Shown in pieces: positions 24,219 through 33,312 of a stretch of 64,000 nt of DNA (its first letter is position 1; every line of letters starts with the position of its first letter). This DNA is from CAYMCO01 sp964388955 (GTDB taxonomy: Bacteria > Chloroflexota > Anaerolineae > Anaerolineales > E44-bin32): positions 1 through 64,000 of the forward strand of contig CAYMCO010000001.1 in the NCBI GenBank assembly GCA_964388955.1, given 5' to 3'. Under the pieces are notes generated by a model that did no database searches, had not been told where the DNA came from, and worked only from the letters and a program-made list of their open reading frames with translations. The position numbers and the translations under genes were made by a program.

Positions 24219-27200
24219 ATGTCCCAAGAGCCGCCTCGTCGTTTTCCCCTCGATGCGCTTCCCGCAGGCACGGTGACATTCCTCTTCACCGACATCGAAG
24301 GCTCTACGTCACTGATGAAGCAACTGGGTGAGAAATACAAGTCGCTGCTCGCCGACCAGCGCCGGATCCTGAGAGGCGTTTTTTCGCGTTGGGACGGGCA
24401 AGAGGTCGACACACAGGGGGACGCCTTCTTCATCTCCTTCCCCCGCGCGACGGATGCGGCGAAAGCGGCGGTCGAATCGCTTCACGTCCTGGCTGAACAC
24501 AACTGGCCAGAGGGGGTGGAAGTCCGGGTGCGCATCGGGCTGCACACCGGTGAGCCCTGGCGGGGGGCAGAAGGCTACGTGGGGATGGACGTGCATCGGG
24601 CGGCGCGTATCGCCCACGCGGGCCACGGCGGGCAGGTGCTACTCTCGGAGACGACAACGGCGCTGGTTCGCGGAGAGCTGCCGGAAGGGGTGAGTCTGAT
24701 CGACCTGGGCAGACACCGCTTGAAGGATATACGGATACCGGAGCGAATCTGCCAATTGGCGATTGAGGGCATGCCATCCGAATTCCCCGCTCTAAGATCG
24801 CTCCAGGCACTGCCGGCGGAGTTCCCAACTGAGTTTGGTCCCATACAGCTCCCCAGATTCCTGGAGGAGGATGAAGCGGCCCCACGAGCCGTCCCCGTCT
24901 TCGTCAGGCGGGAACGGGAATTGGAGCGCCTGGGTGGCTTCCTGGCGGGGGCGCTGGCGGCGCAGGGCGGCGTGGCCTTCATCACGGGCGGGCCGGGGCG
25001 GGGGAAGAGCGCCCTGATGGATGCTTTCGCCCGCCGGGCGATGGCGGCTGAGCCCTCACTGCTGGTGGCTTCGGGGAGCTGCAGCGCCTTTGCGGGCGTG
25101 GGCGATCCATACCTCCCCTTCCGCGAAATCATGAACATGCTGGCTGGGGAGGTGGAAGAGCGCTGGAAGGCCGGGGCGATCTCCCGAGAACGTGCGATCC
25201 GCCTCTGGGAAGGCATGCCCCATGTGGTGCAAGCGCTGGTAGAGAGCGGGCCGAACCTGGTAGAGGTGTTCGTCTCCGGCGCGCCACTGCTGGCCAGACT
25301 TCAGGCAGCCACGGGCGGAGGCGCAAAGTGGCTCGAGCGGCTGGCGAAGCTCGTCGAAGCGGAGCGGCCGCTTCCCGGGGATCTGGAGCAGCAGGGGCTG
25401 TTCGAGCAGTACGAAGATGTGCTGGGAGGGTTAGCGGCGGAGCAACCGCTGCTGCTGCTCCTGGACGATCTGCAGTGGTCAGACGAGGCTTCCATCCACC
25501 TATTGTTCCACCTGGGATGCCGCCTGTCAGGAAAGCGGGTGCTGCTGATTGGCGCGTACCGCCCTGAAGAGGTTGCCGTGGGGAGAGGGGAGGAGAAGCA
25601 TCCACTAGAGGCGGTGCTGGCGGAGTTCAAACGCCAGTGTGGGGACGTATGGATTGATTTGGGAGAGACGAATGAGGAGGAAGATCGCGGGTTTGTTGAG
25701 GCGTATCTTCAGACCGAGCCAAATAGGCTCGCCAGGGACTTCCGGGAGGCGCTCTACCGGCACACGGGGGGACACCCCCTGTTCACGGTGGAGCTGCTGC
25801 GGCACATGCAGGAGCGGGGGGATTTGGTCCAGGACGAAGAGAGGCGTTGGACAGCAGGCCCCGGGCTGGATTGGGACGTGCTGCCAGCGAAAGTCGAGGG
25901 CGTGATCGAGGAGCGCATCGCACGCCTGGTGTCGGAATTGCGCGAGACGCTGTCCATCGCCAGCGTGGAGGGAGATGAGTTCACTGCACAGGTCGTGGCA
26001 CAGGTGCAGGCTGTTGGGGAGCGGCAACTGCTGGGAAGGCTTTCGCGCGAATTGGAGAAACGCCACCGTCTGGTCAGGGAGAGCGGGCCATCCCATGTTG
26101 GTGAGCGCACGCTGTACCAATATCAGTTCACACACCGGCTGATACAGCAGTTCCTGTACAACGATATGGGCATAGGGGAACGCCAGATGCTGCACGGGGA
26201 AATCGCGCGCGTGCTGGAGGACCTGTACGCAGATCAGGCGCAAGAGATTGCAGTGCAGTTGGCGCACCACTACCTCGCGGCCGAAAAGTGGGATTCGGCA
26301 CTGCATTATCTGCAGGTGGCCGGGGATCGGGCACGCGCTGTATATGCGAACGCGGAGGCAGTGGAGCACTACCAGCGGGCCCTGACGATTCTGAAGCGAC
26401 GCGGGGATCAGCACCTCGCCGCCCGCACGCTGATGAAACTGGGGCTGACCTATCACACGGCGTTCGAATTTCAGAAGTCGAGAGAGGCTTACGAAGAGGG
26501 CGTCCGACTTTGGCGGCAGCTTGCTGATAGGGAGATCACGCCGCCTGCTGTACCAGAGCGGCAAACATTGCGTGCCTGTTTTGAAATGAGCCCCAAGACC
26601 CTGGATCCGACGCGGGCCGATACTGCCTATGAGTGCGAATTGATTGAAAGCATATTCGCCGGTCTCCTGGAACTGACTCCAGATATGGAGATCGAGCCGG
26701 ACGTTGCTCGAAGCTGGGATGTCCTGGAGGGCGGCAGGAGATACATCTTCCATCTGCGAGAGGATGCGGTCTGGAGCGATGGGGTCCCGGTGACGGCACA
26801 TGATTTCGAGTACGCCTGGAGACGAATACTGGATCCTGAGCACAAGCCGGTCGGCGGATTCCCTATCGCCTTTCTACTGTATGACATCCGGGGGGCCGAG
26901 GCGTACAACCGGGGCACTCTGAGGGACAGCCAGGCAGTCGGCGTGCGCGCGTTGAATGGCTCAACCTTGTCCGTCGAGCTTGAAGAACCAACGGGATATT
27001 TCCTCCACCTCATGGCGGTTCCGGCCAGTTTTCCGGTTCCCCGCCATGCAATCGCCGAACAAGGTGAACTGTGGGCGGAACCGGGAACCATCGTCACCAA
27101 CGGGCCTTTTCGAATCGTCGATTGGAGCGATGACTTATGGGTCCTGGAACGAAATCCGACCTATCATGGACGATTCCGGGGCAACGTCGAACGAGTAGAG

Positions 27201-28070
27201 GTCGTCCCCGGAGAAATCCCCCCGGCCAGATTGATAGGCATGTATGAGGCCAACGGATTGGACTATTTGATTCTTGGGATGCTGCCGCTGGATATCTGTG
27301 ACCAATTGCGCCAACAGCATTCCGATGAGTATTTGACGGGGCCGATGCTCTATACCTGTGCGGTGGCCTTTGATTTGACTCACCCCCCTTTCGACGATCA
27401 CAGGGTGCGCATGGCGCTCGCCTCTGCGATAGACAAGGAGAATCTGGCCCATCTGACATTGAGAGGATATGGCTTTCCCGCGACGGGTGGGTGTGTGCCC
27501 CCGGGGATAGCAGGACATTCTCCAGACATTGGCATCCGGTATGATCCGGATCGGGCGCGCGAGCTCCTGGCTGAAGCGGGATACCCTGGCGGAGAAGGGT
27601 TTCCCGAGCAAGTGAGCTTCGCGCATGAAACGCCAATGAACAAGGCAATATTGCATAATCTTGCGATGCAATGGGATGAATGCCTGGGGATCAAGGTCCG
27701 CTGGGATTTCATTGGAGGTTTCAATGCCTACAGCATTCGCTTTCGAGAGGAAGTCCCACGAATCGATCTCGCCGGTTGGGTGGCAGATTATCCGGATCCC
27801 GACAACTTCCTCCGCGGCTCGTGGAAGGAAGCGATTGGATGGGACCATTCAGGGTATGATGGTTTAATCGAAGCAGCTCGACACTCTATGGATCAAGATC
27901 AACGGTTGCGCCTGTACAGACAGGCTGACGAGATCATTCAGCAGGAAGTGCCGATATTTCCGCTGACATATGGGCGCAGACATTATCTTGTCAAGCCCTG
28001 GGTGAAGGAATTCCCTGTTTCACCGATCCGAGCCCATAAGTGGAAATACATCACCCTCGAGCCGCATTAG
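24219..28070 (+). CDS. Cyclase-AAA-TPR protein fused to OppA-like binding domain
   Basis: A single 1,283-residue chain. Residues 16-190 are a class III nucleotide cyclase domain: VTFLFTDIEGSTSLM and TQGDAFFISF give the two metal aspartates, and DVHRAARIAHAGHGGQVLLS is the later active-site strand, with His where many cyclases have Asn. Residues 228-700 are an ORC/STAND-like ATPase: Walker A GGPGRGKSAL near 257, Walker B LLLLLDDLQW near 409. TPR-like helices lie at about 690-765. From 782 to the end is a complete SBP_bac_5 oligopeptide-binding fold (TLRACFEMSPKTLDPTRA at the start, WVADYPDPDNF near the end). There is no signal peptide or membrane helix, so the binding domain must lie in the cytosol. 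I infer a one-protein sensor in which peptide or ligand binding controls the ATPase or cyclase. ATG 24219 is chosen; the upstream extension looks non-coding. Confidence 0.9.
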   Translation: MSQEPPRRFPLDALPAGTVTFLFTDIEGSTSLMKQLGEKYKSLLADQRRILRGVFSRWDGQEVDTQGDAFFISFPRATDAAKAAVESLHVLAEHNWPEGVEVRVRIGLHTGEPWRGAEGYVGMDVHRAARIAHAGHGGQVLLSETTTALVRGELPEGVSLIDLGRHRLKDIRIPERICQLAIEGMPSEFPALRSLQALPAEFPTEFGPIQLPRFLEEDEAAPRAVPVFVRRERELERLGGFLAGALAAQGGVAFITGGPGRGKSALMDAFARRAMAAEPSLLVASGSCSAFAGVGDPYLPFREIMNMLAGEVEERWKAGAISRERAIRLWEGMPHVVQALVESGPNLVEVFVSGAPLLARLQAATGGGAKWLERLAKLVEAERPLPGDLEQQGLFEQYEDVLGGLAAEQPLLLLLDDLQWSDEASIHLLFHLGCRLSGKRVLLIGAYRPEEVAVGRGEEKHPLEAVLAEFKRQCGDVWIDLGETNEEEDRGFVEAYLQTEPNRLARDFREALYRHTGGHPLFTVELLRHMQERGDLVQDEERRWTAGPGLDWDVLPAKVEGVIEERIARLVSELRETLSIASVEGDEFTAQVVAQVQAVGERQLLGRLSRELEKRHRLVRESGPSHVGERTLYQYQFTHRLIQQFLYNDMGIGERQMLHGEIARVLEDLYADQAQEIAVQLAHHYLAAEKWDSALHYLQVAGDRARAVYANAEAVEHYQRALTILKRRGDQHLAARTLMKLGLTYHTAFEFQKSREAYEEGVRLWRQLADREITPPAVPERQTLRACFEMSPKTLDPTRADTAYECELIESIFAGLLELTPDMEIEPDVARSWDVLEGGRRYIFHLREDAVWSDGVPVTAHDFEYAWRRILDPEHKPVGGFPIAFLLYDIRGAEAYNRGTLRDSQAVGVRALNGSTLSVELEEPTGYFLHLMAVPASFPVPRHAIAEQGELWAEPGTIVTNGPFRIVDWSDDLWVLERNPTYHGRFRGNVERVEVVPGEIPPARLIGMYEANGLDYLILGMLPLDICDQLRQQHSDEYLTGPMLYTCAVAFDLTHPPFDDHRVRMALASAIDKENLAHLTLRGYGFPATGGCVPPGIAGHSPDIGIRYDPDRARELLAEAGYPGGEGFPEQVSFAHETPMNKAILHNLAMQWDECLGIKVRWDFIGGFNAYSIRFREEVPRIDLAGWVADYPDPDNFLRGSWKEAIGWDHSGYDGLIEAARHSMDQDQRLRLYRQADEIIQQEVPIFPLTYGRRHYLVKPWVKEFPVSPIRAHKWKYITLEPH

Positions 28071-28165
28071 CGCCTCGCCGTCGAGCGGGGGATACTTCGA
28101 AGGCTCCCCAAGATGGTCGCCAGAAGCCTTTCCCGAGATGGCTGCCCCTGCCTTAAGAGTCGGAT
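28071..28165. other. Spacer without recognised gene
   Basis: Short region after the fusion gene; nothing recognised. Confidence 0.3.
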
Positions 28166-28320
28166 GTGGAGGTAGCCAGGGAGTGTTCTGGGGTCCATCC
28201 TCTCCAAGAAAACGAGAGGGACAAATCCATAGGCAAGGGCTCTGCCGAGACGCAAGCATTCTGCGCCGAAGCTGCAGCGGAGATGTGGAGGGAAGCCGGC
28301 TCTCACAACATAGATCGATA
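28166..28320 (+). repeat. Repeat family C, copy 1
   Basis: Contains GTGTTCTGGGGTCCATCCTC, TCCAAGAAAACG, GCATTCTGCGCCGAAGCTGC and GATGTGGAGGGAAGCCGGCT. The same blocks in the same order occur at 45255-45405, and the last ones at 47740-47795. Confidence 0.6.
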
Positions 28321-28709
28321 CAAGAAGAATCGCATTACAGTTCCCCTCTCATGGCGAAATGACTCCGGCGTCGCAGTCCAACGCATGATCAACACTCTCT
28401 TGCGTCCTTCCTGAAAAAGCCTTCACGCCCCGGTGATGGATCGAGCGCCTCCATTCCGCTATTCTTGCGAAATAGGTCGTGGTGGCCTATGCTAATGAAA
28501 TGTAGGTGCCCCATTCCTCATATCAACGCAACCGGAGCACCGCAACGAAATCGATCAGGATATTGATCGGCAATGAGGTGGAGTTGCGGACTGATCTTGC
28601 CATCGTTGGGATCCGCGCTGTTACCCACACGAGGCTCGACAGACTACCTGGTTAGGCGCGCGCCGGGCGGCCATCTTCATGCCTTGCCAACCATGGTGAG
28701 TGATCGCCA
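28321..28709. other. Spacer with minor repeat
   Basis: No gene. The segment 28538-28580 (ACGAAATCGATCAGGATATT and following) resembles 6140-6190. A GTTAGGC heptamer (attC 3' consensus) lies at 28652-28658, 52 bp before the next gene; no matching 5' heptamer with a stem was found. Confidence 0.4.
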
Positions 28710-29333
28710 ATGCGATCAGTGGACAAGTCGAATGAAGCACGATACTTCGTTGAGAAACTCAAGGAGACAGGTGGAAAAGGTGCCGAATCTAGATTCCTTC
28801 TTTCTGCATTGGCTTCTGCCTCCCGGAGCATGACTCTCATCCTCCAAGCTGACCTCAGGTCAAAGTCCGGCTCAGAATTCGACGTCTGGTGGCAACCCGC
28901 GAAGGAGCGAATCTCCCACCACAACCTTCCGTTCGAGGAAATAAGGCATATTCGAAACGTGAGCCAGAAGGAAGGAAACGGGCTTCCACTCTATTACCTC
29001 GAGGCCGGCTATGACGATCATCCTATCGACAACGTACAGGTATTGTTCGATCCTTCCTCAAAATCCAAACCAATGAACGAGCTTTTCATCAATCTGAAGG
29101 GGGACCCCAAACCTATTCCGGCAGAGGCTCGGGAAGAACTCTCACCGTCAGAGCTTGATGAACTAATCGGACGCCGGGCTCTTGAGGAAATAAAGCAGGT
29201 TCTCAGTCGCCTGAACGAGCCAAATGTATCTCTCGAATTGAAGGGCTATTTGCGAACTGAGGAAGTTGAGCGCTATGACGTCGAGGAGATTGTTGACGGT
29301 TTTAGGAGTACCTTGCTGGATTGGAGAACATAA
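28710..29333 (+). CDS. HEPN-like helical protein, hypothetical
   Basis: A 207-residue soluble protein. The N-terminal 80 residues are helical, with SRFLLSALASASRSMTLILQ followed by an acidic and aromatic stretch (FDVWWQPAKERI) and EIRHIRNVSQKEG. The R-N pair in the second half recalls HEPN domains, where R-x4-6-H forms an RNase site, but the motif is not exact. A beta-rich middle (LYYLEAGYDDHPIDNVQVLF) and a helical tail follow. No ribosome site is obvious before ATG 28710. Family membership is tentative, and no toxin or antitoxin partner is adjacent. Confidence 0.5.
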   Translation: MRSVDKSNEARYFVEKLKETGGKGAESRFLLSALASASRSMTLILQADLRSKSGSEFDVWWQPAKERISHHNLPFEEIRHIRNVSQKEGNGLPLYYLEAGYDDHPIDNVQVLFDPSSKSKPMNELFINLKGDPKPIPAEAREELSPSELDELIGRRALEEIKQVLSRLNEPNVSLELKGYLRTEEVERYDVEEIVDGFRSTLLDWRT

Positions 29334-29397
29334 TTGACGAAGCTGAGGTCAAGTTCGAAACCAGCAGCCAATCCCTCTAACCTTCTCAGAGCCCGGC

Positions 29398-29512
29398 ATC
29401 TAGCCATTAGCTGCAGGTGACCGGGTATCCTGCTAAGGACATGCAAGACGAACGGTGCGGGGCGAATTCCACGGTGAGGTGCACGATTAGATGGATGCCT
29501 GAGGAGCAAGAT
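29398..29512 (+). repeat. Family A repeat, short copy supplying a ribosome site
   Basis: ATCTAGCCATTAGCTGCAGG and GGTATCCTGCTAAGGACATG, then GACGAACGGTGCGGGGCGAA and GAGGAGCAAGA; the hairpin and CTGCC tail are missing. The conserved GAGGAGCAAGA block at 29501-29511 serves as the ribosome site of the sulfotransferase gene. Confidence 0.65.
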
Positions 29513-29513
29513 C

Positions 29514-30743
29514 ATGGAAGCCTATAAGCTCAGCCTTCCGCTTTCACTGCGGCTCGTAAGACTCGCAGCTCGGCTGATGATGTCTCTTGATCTACCGCCC
29601 ACGCGGTTGGATGAGGACTCAGTATGTGAATACGCGAGGAAGGAAGCTGGGCTTTCGGATTTTGGCGATCCTTACTTTCGCGAGGGTTTGCACGAGCTGC
29701 TGAAATCGTGCCTGGAGGAGGCCGATCTTCATCCTATCGGTCGTCTTGTGGCGCGAGATCTCGTCACCAACTTCCTGATTCAGAGATTGTGGCTTGTAGA
29801 GACGCGTAAGCGAGATCCAGAGATATTCACCCATCCGTTGATTCCGCCGATCGTAGTCACTGGGATGGCACGCTCCGGGACCACCTTCCTACACAACTTA
29901 TTGGCTGTGGATTCTGCTCACCGGGCGATGCCGCAGTGGAAACTAATGCGGCCCTTTCCAGAGAAGGATGGCGACCCAGATGAACCCGATCCCCGGATTG
30001 CGAAGATGGAGAGGGCGAATAAGATGAGGCTGCCGATGCTTCCCGGCCTGGATTCAAAACATCATACGAGAGCCGAAACGGCTGAGGAATGTATCATCGC
30101 ATTGGGCCTTACATTTAACAGCCTGTTCTTTCCGACACTATTGCCGGTTCCTGGGTACATGAAATGGTATCTGGGTCACGCAGATAGTTCTCCAAAGTAC
30201 CAGGAGTATCGATGGCTTCTTCAGGTATTTCAACACGAGAAACCGGAGCAGCGGCTCACGATGAAGGCCCCGGCCCATATGGGCAGCCTCCGGTCGTTGA
30301 CGAGACACGTACCAGAAGCCTTGATCGTTCAACTGCATCGCGATCCCGCAACTTGTGTGAGCAGCGTTTGTAGTCTCGTCTCCACCTTCCATCGTGGTGT
30401 ATCGGATGACATTGATATACCGCGGATGTCTGATCTGGTGCTCCAGCTCTACGAGACTTGGCTGAGGCGAAACCTTGCCTTTCGCGAAGCCCCAGCCGGC
30501 AGAATTTATGATGTGTATTTTGATTCCCTGGTCTCTGACCCAATCGAGACCGTCAGGGGCATCTATGCATATTTCGATCTTCCATGGAATGATGCCATCG
30601 TTTCCGCACTGGAAGATTACATAGACAAGAATCCAAAGCATAAACATGGCAAGCATCACTATTCTGCCTCAGATTTTGGGCTGAGCGAGGCTGGAATCGC
30701 TGATCGCCTCAAGTTTTACTATGGCGAGTATATATCACTCTGA
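29514..30743 (+). CDS. Sulfotransferase family protein
   Basis: A 409-residue PAPS-dependent sulfotransferase-fold protein. The 5'-phosphosulfate loop is VTGMARSGTTFLHNLLA near residue 116. The 3'-phosphate-binding segment is LIVQLHRDPATCVSSVCSL near 270, with the typical Arg and Ser. A C-terminal SDFGLSEAGIADRLKFYYGEY resembles the conserved end of this family. It would transfer sulfate from PAPS to a hydroxyl or amine of a small molecule or glycan; the acceptor is unknown. The start is ATG 29514, with a ribosome site provided by the preceding repeat. It is monocistronic. Confidence 0.85.
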   Translation: MEAYKLSLPLSLRLVRLAARLMMSLDLPPTRLDEDSVCEYARKEAGLSDFGDPYFREGLHELLKSCLEEADLHPIGRLVARDLVTNFLIQRLWLVETRKRDPEIFTHPLIPPIVVTGMARSGTTFLHNLLAVDSAHRAMPQWKLMRPFPEKDGDPDEPDPRIAKMERANKMRLPMLPGLDSKHHTRAETAEECIIALGLTFNSLFFPTLLPVPGYMKWYLGHADSSPKYQEYRWLLQVFQHEKPEQRLTMKAPAHMGSLRSLTRHVPEALIVQLHRDPATCVSSVCSLVSTFHRGVSDDIDIPRMSDLVLQLYETWLRRNLAFREAPAGRIYDVYFDSLVSDPIETVRGIYAYFDLPWNDAIVSALEDYIDKNPKHKHGKHHYSASDFGLSEAGIADRLKFYYGEYISL

Positions 30744-30777
30744 ATTCCGACTGTGGAGCTGGACCGCGCCAGCGTAA

Positions 30778-30900
30778 GGCCGGGGATCCTGCTGGGGACA
30801 TGCAGGACGAACGGTGCGGCTCGATTTGCAGGCGAACATGGATGATAGGTGTAGTTGGGAGCAACGATAAGGATCGATCCCCGGCCGCCTTGTTTCAGGG
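30778..30900 (+). repeat. Family A repeat, third-module copy
   Basis: CCGGGGATCCTGCTGGGGAC, then ATGCAGGACGAACGGTGCGG, CATGGATGATAGGTG, GGGAGCAACGA and GATCGATCCCCGGCCGCC. The hairpin and the long tail are missing. It lies 13 bp before the next gene. Confidence 0.75.
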
Positions 30901-30912
30901 ACTTCAGGAAGA

Positions 30913-31416
30913 ATGGCAATATCTGAATACATCATCGAAACGGAGGGGCTCGTCAGGCGATTTGGCGACCTGGTCGCTGTGGACGCGATTGACTTGCGTG
31001 TTCCGCAGCAAAGCGTGTACGCGTTCCTCCGGTCGTTTCCGGCCGAGTTTGGAGTTACCGTATTCCTGTCGAGTCATTTGCTGTCAGAGGTCCAGCAAAC
31101 CGCAAGCCATATAGGAATCATCAACAATGGTCGATTGCTCTTCCAAGGGTCACTCAAGGACCTTGAGGCGCTGAGGACACACCGGATCTACCTTGCTGTG
31201 GACAAACCCGAGGATGCGGCCTCGGTCATCCGCGAGGCTGGGTGGCAGGTCACATCACGCTCTGATAACCAACTCGTGGTGGAATCGAAAGAAATGGTGG
31301 ATGGTGCAAGAATCAACTCGATGCTGGTGAACAACGGATTCGAGGTGCATCGACTGAGTGCTGAGAACTGGTCGCTGGAGTCAGTCTTTATGGAGCTGAC
31401 CTCTTCACCCCACTAG
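30913..31416 (+). pseudogene. ABC ATPase with deleted catalytic core
   Basis: A 167-codon frame. It starts like an ABC exporter ATPase (EGLVRRFGDLVAVDAIDLRV), reaches SVYAFL where GPNGAGKTT should follow, and then jumps to FPAEFGVTVFLSSHLLSEV, the strand and H-loop near the domain end. Walker A, the Q-loop, the ABC signature and Walker B, about 130 residues, are gone, while the frame stays open. The C-terminal regulatory tail is intact. It cannot bind or split ATP by itself. The in-frame deletion point is near 31026. The permease gene follows 16 bp later. Confidence 0.85.
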
Positions 31417-31431
31417 AGACTAGGAAACACC

Positions 31432-32217
31432 GTGGAATCGCTCTTGAAAGCCATGCGCTCAGAATTAATCAAGATCAGAAGGACGCTTGCTCTCTGGTCG
31501 GCGCTCGTCGTGCCGGCCGCGATCTTGTTCTTCTACTTTGTCCTTTACTCACGCCCAAGCGGCGCCGACCTCCTCAAGGGACGAAACGCGTGGATGTGGA
31601 TGACTCAAAACGCTCTCATCTTGTGGTCTCTGATCATGTCGCCCCTGTTTGTGGCAATGGAGACTGCCTTGCTGGCATCCCTCGAACACCGGGCCAGGAT
31701 GTGGAAGCATCTCTTCGCTCTCCCGGTACCTAGATGGTCTATCTATGTAGCCAAGCTCGTGGCTGGCACAGCGCTGGTTGGTTTGGCTATGGCCAGCATG
31801 CTGGTGTGGATACTCTTGACTGGGAAAGGAATCGAGGCATTCAATCCTGGCATTGGGTTTGAGAAACCTATCCCTCTTGCCGCTGTGACGCTCCTTCTTG
31901 GTATGGTCTATGTGGCCTCGTGGTTCATCATCTCGATCCACACTTGGATCGCCATGCATTGGCACAGCTTCGTCATTCCAATTGCCGTGGGAACGGTGAG
32001 CATCTTCATAGCTCTCATTGTCACACAGAGCAGCTTCTGGTGGCTGTTTCCTTGGGCACTGCCGGCAAACGTCGAAAACACGATCTTTTCTTGGCTGGCC
32101 GGAGAACCAACTCATCCGGTGGGCCTCGCCTGGAACGCGGTCGGCATCAGCCTTGTGGGTTTCCTGGCGGCTGGGGGCTTGGGCTGCTGGGAAGTGACAC
32201 GCCGGGATGTCACATAA
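31432..32217 (+). CDS. ABC-2 type permease subunit
   Basis: A 261-residue protein starting at GTG 31432. The N-terminal cytosolic MRSELIKIRRTLALWSALVV is typical of bacitracin/lantibiotic-type ABC-2 permeases. Six hydrophobic helices follow, near residues 19-38, 55-80, 103-128, 143-168, 173-192 and 220-250. It forms a transport pair with the preceding ATPase, which has lost its catalytic core. The pair is therefore probably inactive unless another ATPase serves it. The permease itself shows no damage. Confidence 0.75.
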   Translation: MESLLKAMRSELIKIRRTLALWSALVVPAAILFFYFVLYSRPSGADLLKGRNAWMWMTQNALILWSLIMSPLFVAMETALLASLEHRARMWKHLFALPVPRWSIYVAKLVAGTALVGLAMASMLVWILLTGKGIEAFNPGIGFEKPIPLAAVTLLLGMVYVASWFIISIHTWIAMHWHSFVIPIAVGTVSIFIALIVTQSSFWWLFPWALPANVENTIFSWLAGEPTHPVGLAWNAVGISLVGFLAAGGLGCWEVTRRDVT

Positions 32218-32229
32218 CGCACGTCAAGC

Positions 32230-32280
32230 CGCCTAACATCTCGACAGACCGCGTGAAAAGTCGCTCCGCTTCCCGCAGAC
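32230..32280 (+). repeat. Family B repeat, left-end fragment
   Basis: GCCTAACATCTCGACAGACC and GCGTGAAAAGTCGCTCCGC, followed by a CCCGCAGACAACGCGGGA stretch that belongs to the first module of family A. It is another junction of the two families. It lies directly after the permease gene. Confidence 0.6.
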
Positions 32281-32391
32281 AACGCGGGAGTTCGAAGCTT
32301 ACAGCAGTCTGGCGGCCCGCGAGCGGTCGCAACACACCATGGTGCGCTTGTTGTTGGATGTCACACCAGAAGAAAGCGCAGTTGTTGCACC

Positions 32392-32718
32392 TCAGTCGGG
32401 CAAATCGCCAAGAATGTCCTGCAGATTGTTCTTGTACTCCCTGAAGGCAAGCCTTCCCTTCTCGGTGAGGTTCGCGCTGCTGTGGGGTTTCTTGCCTCTG
32501 AATTCCTTTGTGATGTCGATGTACCCGGCCTCTTGGGGTTTGGCCAGGTGTGTGGCGAGGTTGCCCCACGTAAGTCCGGTCATGCGAGCCAGGAAGACGT
32601 AGTCTGCGCTGTCGACGACATAGAGATAGGTGAGCACCATTAGTCTGGCCGGCGCATGTATGATCGGATCGATGTCGGCGAGCGGGTGCCGTTCGTCTTG
32701 GATGCCGGGATCGGCCAT
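32392..32718 (-). CDS. Winged-helix transcriptional regulator
   Basis: A 108-residue DNA-binding protein of the HTH_34/ArsR-MarR-like type. The recognition segment is RLMVLTYLYVVDSADYVFLA, then RMTGLTWGNLATHLAKPQEA as the helix-turn-helix and GYIDITKEFRGKKPHSSANL as the wing, with LTEKGRLAFREYKNNLQ as the dimer helix. The ATG at 32718 is next to the stop codon of the upstream membrane gene, so the pair is co-translated. Regulators of this kind usually control their neighbouring membrane protein gene. Confidence 0.8.
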   Translation of the reverse strand: MADPGIQDERHPLADIDPIIHAPARLMVLTYLYVVDSADYVFLARMTGLTWGNLATHLAKPQEAGYIDITKEFRGKKPHSSANLTEKGRLAFREYKNNLQDILGDLPD

Positions 32719-32719
32719 C

Positions 32720-33229
32720 TCATGCACCCCGGGGCGGAATTCCTTCAATGGGGAGCGGATTCTCGCGCAATAGGCGAACGAAAAGTGTCATACCGACGAG
32801 GAACATGATGCCCGTCGCTGTGCCGAAGGTAATCGGGAAGCCATGGTTGGCGACATGGTAGTTGGAATACAACCACTCGCCCACCAGGGGAGAGAGACCA
32901 ACCAACAGGCCATAGACGTACAGCCGGCTGAAGCCCAAGAGAATCGCGGCTAGGCTGAAGACGATCAGAAGCATCAGCCCGAAGCCTATGGTGATCATCT
33001 GTCCTGGAACGCTTCCAAAGTGAGAGGCGACGAACACACCAAGGATCAGGGCCACCAGATTCAGGGGGAGCATCACGAGGTTGAATCTCATCAACCTAAC
33101 TTTGCCCGGCTGGCCCAACCGCATACTCCCGGTGCGAGAGGTGACAACATTTGTTCTGAGCCACTTGATGACCAGGAAGGCGAATCCCCAAAAGGGCAGG
33201 AAAACCACCGTACTCCAGAAATCGCCCAA
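32720..33229 (-). CDS. Membrane protein co-transcribed with regulator
   Basis: A 169-residue protein with four or five helices, near residues 5-22, 47-70, 74-100, 104-120 and 138-155; one loop contains YSNYHVANHGFPI. I do not recognise the family. Its stop codon is one base from the start of the winged-helix regulator, an arrangement seen in small regulator/membrane pairs. Sequence just upstream of the start is part of a family B repeat. Confidence 0.6.
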   Translation of the reverse strand: MGDFWSTVVFLPFWGFAFLVIKWLRTNVVTSRTGSMRLGQPGKVRLMRFNLVMLPLNLVALILGVFVASHFGSVPGQMITIGFGLMLLIVFSLAAILLGFSRLYVYGLLVGLSPLVGEWLYSNYHVANHGFPITFGTATGIMFLVGMTLFVRLLRENPLPIEGIPPRGA

Positions 33230-33239
33230 CTTGCGGCTG

Positions 33240-33312
33240 AGGAGGGGAGCGAATCTGGGGGGACTGCGAGTTTTCTCCCCGCCATTGGCCTCTTCGTCGA
33301 CTTTTCACACAG
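33240..33312 (+). repeat. Family B repeat, right half
   Basis: GGGAGCGAATC, GAGTTTTCTCCCCGCC, ATTGGCCTCTTC, then GTCGACTTTTCACACAGACTCTCGC; this is the right end of the unit. It runs directly into a family A tail. Confidence 0.65.

Noticed and set aside
25605..26843. Minus-strand 412-codon frame inside the cyclase fusion gene
   Set aside because: Shadow of a clear domain-bearing gene; no motif or ribosome site of its own.
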